Below are positions 60,247 to 64,000 of a DNA stretch of 64,000 bases, in pieces (the first letter of the stretch is position 1; each line of letters opens with the position of its first letter). A model generated the notes under the pieces. The model searched no databases, had not been told where the DNA came from, and saw only the letters and a program-made list of their open reading frames with translations. The stretch spans positions 124,001-188,000 of the forward strand of contig CAVPDC010000010.1 of NCBI GenBank assembly GCA_963702595.1. Reading direction: 5' to 3'. Both the position numbers and the translations under genes were made by a program. The DNA comes from JALORV01 sp963702595. GTDB taxonomy: Bacteria; Pseudomonadota; Gammaproteobacteria; Burkholderiales; Burkholderiaceae_F.

Positions 60247-62148
60247 TCAGAGTTCGTCGCCGCGCAGTGCGGCGACGCGCTCCATCAAGAGCTCCGGCTT
60301 CACCTGGTCCGGCGGCAGCGGTTCGCCCACGACAAGCTCGATCTTCGAGCGCAATCCCCGACGCAGGCGTGCCTCCACGGGGCGCGAGAACGCCGCGCCG
60401 CCATAGCGTGAGAAGAACGAGCCCCACAGTCCGCGCAGCGCCATCGGATACACCGGCACCGGCACGCGCTCGACGATCTTCTGCACGCCCTGCTTGAACG
60501 GACTGAGCTCGCCGTCGAAGGTGATCTTGCCCTCGGGAAAGATGCACACGAGATCACCCTCGGCGAGCGCTGCGTCGATACGCTGGTTGGCGCGTTCAAG
60601 CATCTTCGGGTCCTCGCGCGCCGGCGCGATCGCAATCGCCTTGGCATTCTTGAAGAACCAGTTCATCAGCGGGATCTTGAAGATGCGGTGGTCCATGACG
60701 AAGCGGATCGGGCGCGGGCTCGCACCCATGATCAGCACGGCATCGACGAAGCTGACGTGATTGCAGGCCAGCAACGCCGCGCCTTCGGCCGGGATGCGCT
60801 CCGTGTTGATCGAACGCACCCGGTATAGCGAGTGCGACAGGACCCAGGCGAGGAAGCGCAACAGGAACTCCGGCACCAGGCGGTAGATGTAGAGCGCCAC
60901 GGCCGCATTCATCAGTGCAGTGACCAGGAAGAGCTGCGGGATGCTGAGCCCCGCAGCAAGGAGCGCGGTGGCCGCCAGCGAAGCCACAACCATGAAGACC
61001 GCATTCAGGATGTTGTTCGCCGCCACGATGCGCGCGACACGCGAGCGGTCCGCGCGTGTCTGGACCAGCGCGTACAACGGCACCGAATACAGGCCGGCGA
61101 ACAGCGCAAGCAGCGCCAGATCCATCACGATCCGCCACGCGCCGGGCGACGACAGGAACTGGCGTAGCGTGCCATCCGTCATCGGCGCAAACGCCACCGA
61201 CGCGAAGTACAGGTCGATTGCGAAGACCGTCATGCCGATCGAACCCAACGGGACGAGCCCGATCTCCACCCGCCGCCCGGAAAGCCTTTCGCACGCCAGA
61301 GATCCGACGCCGATCCCGATGGAGAAGACGGCGAGCAAGAACGTGACGACAGCCTCGTTACCGCCCAGGTTCGTCCGCGCATAGGGCGTAAAACTCGTCA
61401 GGAAGATCGAGCCGAAGAACCACAGCCAGGAGATGCCGATGATCGAGTTGAACACCGCGACGTCGCCATGCGCGATCTTCAGGTTGGTCCAGGTCTCGGT
61501 GAACGGGTTCCAGTTGATCGTGAGTCCGGGATCGGCCGCGGGCGAGTGCGGCACGAACTGCGCTGCGATCCGCCCGAGCGCGGCGACCAGCAATACGACC
61601 GCCGCCGTCACGAGCGCGCCGCGATCTCCGAACTCCCCGATCAGCAGGCCGCCACCGATGGTGCCGAGCAGGATGGCGACAAAGGTGCCCATTTCCACCA
61701 TGCCGTTGCCGCCCGTCACTTCGTGAGCGTCAAGGTGCTGCGGCAGGTAGGAGTACTTGACCGGTCCGAACACGGTCGACTGCAGTCCCAGCAGGAAGAT
61801 CGCGACGTAGAGGAGAGGAGCAGATTGCAGGGCCAGCCCGGCCGCACCGATGACCATGACGACGATCTCGGCATCCTTCACGCGGCGGATGAACCATGAC
61901 TTCTCCAGCTTGTCCGCCAACTGCCCGCTGGTGGCCGAGAAAAGCATGAACGGCGCAATGAACAGCGCCCCGATCAGGAATCCCGCGAAATGTGGCTCGA
62001 CATTGCCCCACTTGTGCGCGGCGTAGGTCGCGAGCAGCGTGAAGGCGAACTTGAAGATGTTGTCATTGGCCGCGCCGAGGAACTGGACCCAGAACAGCGG
62101 CGCGAAGCGGCGCTCCCGCAGCAGGGCAAACTGGCTCTTCGAACTCAC
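60247..62148 (-). CDS. LplT-like MFS transporter fused to PlsC-type acyltransferase
   Basis: A 633-residue two-part protein. Residues 1-420 form an MFS domain (FWVQFLGAANDNIFKFAFTLL and the VFGPVKYSYLPQHL motif of LplT). Residues about 430-620 form a 1-acyl-glycerol-phosphate acyltransferase domain with the HX4D box (NHVSFVD) and the FPEGKITFDGE block. In E. coli LplT imports lysophospholipids and Aas re-acylates them. Here transporter and acyltransferase are joined but the acyl-ACP synthetase part of Aas is missing. A role in inner-membrane phospholipid repair is inferred. Confidence 0.9.
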   Translation of the reverse strand: MSSKSQFALLRERRFAPLFWVQFLGAANDNIFKFAFTLLATYAAHKWGNVEPHFAGFLIGALFIAPFMLFSATSGQLADKLEKSWFIRRVKDAEIVVMVIGAAGLALQSAPLLYVAIFLLGLQSTVFGPVKYSYLPQHLDAHEVTGGNGMVEMGTFVAILLGTIGGGLLIGEFGDRGALVTAAVVLLVAALGRIAAQFVPHSPAADPGLTINWNPFTETWTNLKIAHGDVAVFNSIIGISWLWFFGSIFLTSFTPYARTNLGGNEAVVTFLLAVFSIGIGVGSLACERLSGRRVEIGLVPLGSIGMTVFAIDLYFASVAFAPMTDGTLRQFLSSPGAWRIVMDLALLALFAGLYSVPLYALVQTRADRSRVARIVAANNILNAVFMVVASLAATALLAAGLSIPQLFLVTALMNAAVALYIYRLVPEFLLRFLAWVLSHSLYRVRSINTERIPAEGAALLACNHVSFVDAVLIMGASPRPIRFVMDHRIFKIPLMNWFFKNAKAIAIAPAREDPKMLERANQRIDAALAEGDLVCIFPEGKITFDGELSPFKQGVQKIVERVPVPVYPMALRGLWGSFFSRYGGAAFSRPVEARLRRGLRSKIELVVGEPLPPDQVKPELLMERVAALRGDEL

Positions 62149-62282
62149 TCGCTCTCCTGCAGGCTTCGGCAGTCGCGCCCCGTAGCGGTCCGCGGCGGCG
62201 CGCGAGATTATGTCAGCCGCTCGCCCCGGCCCACCGGCGGCTATCGGGGATGATCAGGAAGGAACTCTGGAGTGGAAATGCG

Positions 62283-62306
62283 AAAGCCCGGCCGAAGCCG
62301 GGCTTT
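62283..62306. terminator. Intrinsic terminator hairpin
   Basis: AAAGCCCGGC and GCCGGGCTTT pair perfectly around CGAA. It lies 70 bases past the stop of the minus-strand 62-residue gene and can act on that transcript, although only short T-runs flank it. Confidence 0.65.
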
Positions 62307-62375
62307 GCTGGGTACGGCGCGGGGTGCGCGATGCGCGTGGCGGGACCGGTCGCCGTGCGTGTCAGCGCGCCGCGC

Positions 62376-62564
62376 TCAGCGGGTCGCCGACGCGCTCGAC
62401 GCGGCCGTGATGGCCACGCGCTCCGCCGCCACCAGCTGGCCGTTGAACTCGTCAGTAGGCTGCATGCCGGCCACGGTGCTGCCCAGTACAACGATGCTGG
62501 CAATCACGGCGCCGACGAAGGCGCTGAGCTTGACGCGGGCGGGGGTCGAGTAGTTGGTGTTCAT
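62376..62564 (-). CDS. Small single-pass membrane or exported protein
   Basis: The start at 62564 has AAGGACC eight bases upstream. The 62-residue product starts MNTNYSTPARVKLSAF and has one hydrophobic segment (about 14-34, SAFVGAVIASIVVLGSTVAGM) followed by a polar tail rich in Ala and Ser. Similar tiny proteins are common in Burkholderiales, without assigned function. The much longer open frame reaching 62993 is not supported, since it lacks protein-like composition. Confidence 0.65.
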   Translation of the reverse strand: MNTNYSTPARVKLSAFVGAVIASIVVLGSTVAGMQPTDEFNGQLVAAERVAITAASSASATR

Positions 62565-62865
62565 CGTTCGGTCCTTTCGTGCGGAGCAGTGTTCGGTGTC
62601 GATGAACGCACTGTAGGCAGAGCACGGCTCGGCTGCGAGCGACTTGCGACGGGGTGCAGAAATCGCGGCGCGAACTGCAGGGCCGGTTTCATCGCGCCCA
62701 GGCGCCGCTGCGCGCTTCATCCGCCGCAGGCGCAGTTCGTCGCGCCGGGCGGCGGTTCGCGCCACGTACGCCCGATCCGCCGGCCGGGAACCCTGGCACT
62801 GGACCACAGACCGCTGACGACAGATTCGATCGCCCTGGCCGTCGGCAGCGCCGAGTCGCCGCGCG
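62565..62865. other. Intergenic stretch, nothing recognised
   Basis: About 300 bases between the small membrane protein gene and the GNAT gene. It should hold the promoter of the former. No repeat, RNA gene or clear promoter was seen. Confidence 0.4.
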
Positions 62866-63633
62866 CTAGAGGTCGCAGTACACGTCCAGGCCGGCGGTCT
62901 CGATGAATCCGAGCCGCGCATAAAGGCGAGCCGCCGCGTCGCTGTCGGGATTGAGGTGCGCGAGCGTGGCGCCCTGAGCAAACGCCTTCTCAAGCAGCCA
63001 AGCAGTCATTGCGCCGCCGATCCCTCGCCGCCGCGCGTGTTCGAGCACTCCCACTCCGAAGACGCCAACACTGGATCCCGCGCGATCGTCGGTGAGGACC
63101 GCCGTGGCGACACCCACGGACTCGCCTTCGAGCGTCGCCAGGGCCACGATGAAACCCCTGGCACCGAAGTGCGGCGCGACCCAAGGAAGGGTCTGTTCGA
63201 CCGTGCCTTCAAAAGCGGACGCATCAATCCGCGCGAAGTTGTCGACGTCCGCGGGCACTGCTTCTCCGATCGCGACTCCTGACGACGCGCGGACCGCCCG
63301 GAGCCGGTCCGGCAGAAGAGCCATGCAGCGCTTGCGGAACACATGCCGCCCGTGCGCGAAGGGACTGCCCGCGGGCACACATACACCCCAGGGCACTCCC
63401 TTACCGTGAGCCCTTGCCGCATACCACGCCCGCACGGCTTCGACGTCGACGCGCGCGGGATCGGAGACATCACCGTTGTTCCACTGCGCATGCGGAAGAC
63501 CGGATGCCATTAAGCGGATGCCCGGCAACGCAGCAGCTCCGCCACCACGTAACTGGCGCAGCCGTCCCTCGGCCTGCCAGGCGTCTCCGTGCGCCGACCA
63601 CACTCGTTCGGCGAGCGCGCTCGTTCCACTCAC
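62866..63633 (-). CDS. GNAT-family acetyltransferase
   Basis: The C-terminal half has the GNAT acetyl-CoA pattern: SVGVATAVLTDD, GVFGVGVLEHARRRGIGGAMTAWLLEKAF and NPDSDAAARLYARLGFIET. A more diverged N-terminal half (VRAWYAARAHGKGVPWGVCVP, DVDNFARIDASAF) suggests a tandem or extended GNAT protein. The start is uncertain: the GTG at 63633 is used here, because the frame further upstream to 63849 loses protein-like character and would overlap the CBS gene. GTG 63669 is an alternative. The substrate is unknown. Confidence 0.7.
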   Translation of the reverse strand: MSGTSALAERVWSAHGDAWQAEGRLRQLRGGGAAALPGIRLMASGLPHAQWNNGDVSDPARVDVEAVRAWYAARAHGKGVPWGVCVPAGSPFAHGRHVFRKRCMALLPDRLRAVRASSGVAIGEAVPADVDNFARIDASAFEGTVEQTLPWVAPHFGARGFIVALATLEGESVGVATAVLTDDRAGSSVGVFGVGVLEHARRRGIGGAMTAWLLEKAFAQGATLAHLNPDSDAAARLYARLGFIETAGLDVYCDL

Positions 63634-63712
63634 AGGACTTGCCGGTCTGAACGACGCCGCAACGGCCACACTTCGCGAAGAAAGCGAGGCTGTGGTTGCG
63701 AGCGCACGAGGT

Positions 63713-64000
63713 TCAGTTCGTGCGGGCGTCCTCGGGTTCAGGCCAGTCACGGATGTAGGCCTTGAGCATGCGGTTCTCGAAACTCTGCTCCTCGAGAACC
63801 GCGCGCGCCACGTCGTAAAAGGAAATGACGCCGACCAGAGTACGGCCATCGAGCACGGGCAGGTAGCGCGCGTGCCGCTCGAGCATCAGCCGGCGCACCT
63901 CCATGACCTCGGTCTCCGGAGTGACGGTCAACGGCGCATCGTCCATGACCTTGCGCACGCTGATCTCACCCACGCTGCCGCCATTGGCATGGATGCGACT
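63713..64000 (-). CDS. CBS-domain protein, 5' end beyond the window
   Basis: The frame is open to the window edge, so the GTG at 63973 is probably not the true start. The visible 95 residues hold one CBS motif: VRKVMDDAPLTVTPETEVMEVRRLMLERHARYLPVLDGRTLVGVISFYDVARAVL. A polar tail ends RDWPEPEDARTN. CBS domains usually come in pairs and bind adenine nucleotides, so a second one is expected upstream. Confidence 0.8.
   Translation of the reverse strand, partial: SRIHANGGSVGEISVRKVMDDAPLTVTPETEVMEVRRLMLERHARYLPVLDGRTLVGVISFYDVARAVLEEQSFENRMLKAYIRDWPEPEDARTN

Noticed and set aside
62565..62993. Extension of the 62-residue membrane protein to 205 residues
   Set aside because: The added part is Arg/Ser/Ala-rich without pattern, and the short form has its own ribosome site and a normal hydrophobic segment.
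63634..63849. 72-residue N-terminal extension of the GNAT gene
   Set aside because: Overlaps the CBS gene and lacks protein-like composition.

Overview
The window is a high-GC chromosomal segment of a betaproteobacterium, most likely Burkholderiales or a close relative. The gene order leuC-entericidin-leuD-leuB-asd-fimV-truA-trpF-trpB-trpA-accD-folC-dedD-cvpA-purF-metZ (56.1 to 38.5 kb, all minus strand) and the iscR-S-U-A-hscBA-fdx-iscX run are characteristic of that class. No tRNA, rRNA, insertion sequence, prophage or CRISPR array was recognised.

Layout. (1) 0-7.1 kb, minus strand: an operon built around the proteasome-like peptidase Anbu, with a circularly permuted ATP-grasp protein, an alpha-E protein and two transglutaminase-like proteins (one cut by the window edge). 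A TPR-GGDEF diguanylate cyclase gene is tightly embedded in it. (2) 7.2-12 kb: a comEC remnant that has lost its membrane domain, a frameshifted tatD, a DUF2062 protein and lolD-lolC. (3) 11.9-27.8 kb, plus strand: an RpfE-like gene overlapping recJ, then a 7-kb accessory stretch (paired small exported proteins, DUF4398/OmpA-like lipoproteins and a class III cyclase-ATPase on the minus strand, an FMN reductase), then a tightly packed operon prfB-GNAT-SDR-lysS-NUDIX-sbtA, followed by sbtB. prfB carries the classical programmed +1 frameshift. (4) 27.9-33.7 kb, minus: the isc operon, with an IscR type 1 site on its promoter. (5) 33.7-38.4 kb, minus: three tandem genes for exported proteins, each with one c-type heme motif, choice-of-anchor-D-like repeats (1, 5 and 3 copies) and a GlyGly-CTERM-like tail. 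(6) 38.5-42.7 kb: metZ behind a SAM-II riboswitch and an intrinsic terminator, then purF, cvpA, dedD. (7) 42.7-56.1 kb: folC, accD, tryptophan genes, truA, fimV (split by a frameshift), asd and leucine genes. (8) 56.2-64 kb: a Tat-exported intradiol dioxygenase-like protein, an M48 lipoprotein peptidase, an HcaT-like MFS protein, aroC, an LplT-PlsC fusion, a 62-residue membrane protein, a GNAT protein and a CBS-domain protein cut by the window end.

How it fits together. Most of the window is housekeeping: amino-acid and purine biosynthesis, Fe-S cluster assembly, lipoprotein sorting and translation factors. The two parts that look least described are the Anbu operon with its built-in cyclic-di-GMP gene and the triad of heme/repeat/C-terminal-anchor proteins. 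Three genes (tatD, trpB, fimV) are interrupted by apparent one-base changes in or beside short homopolymers and comEC carries a large deletion. These could be biological decay, but a sequencing or assembly cause must be considered first.
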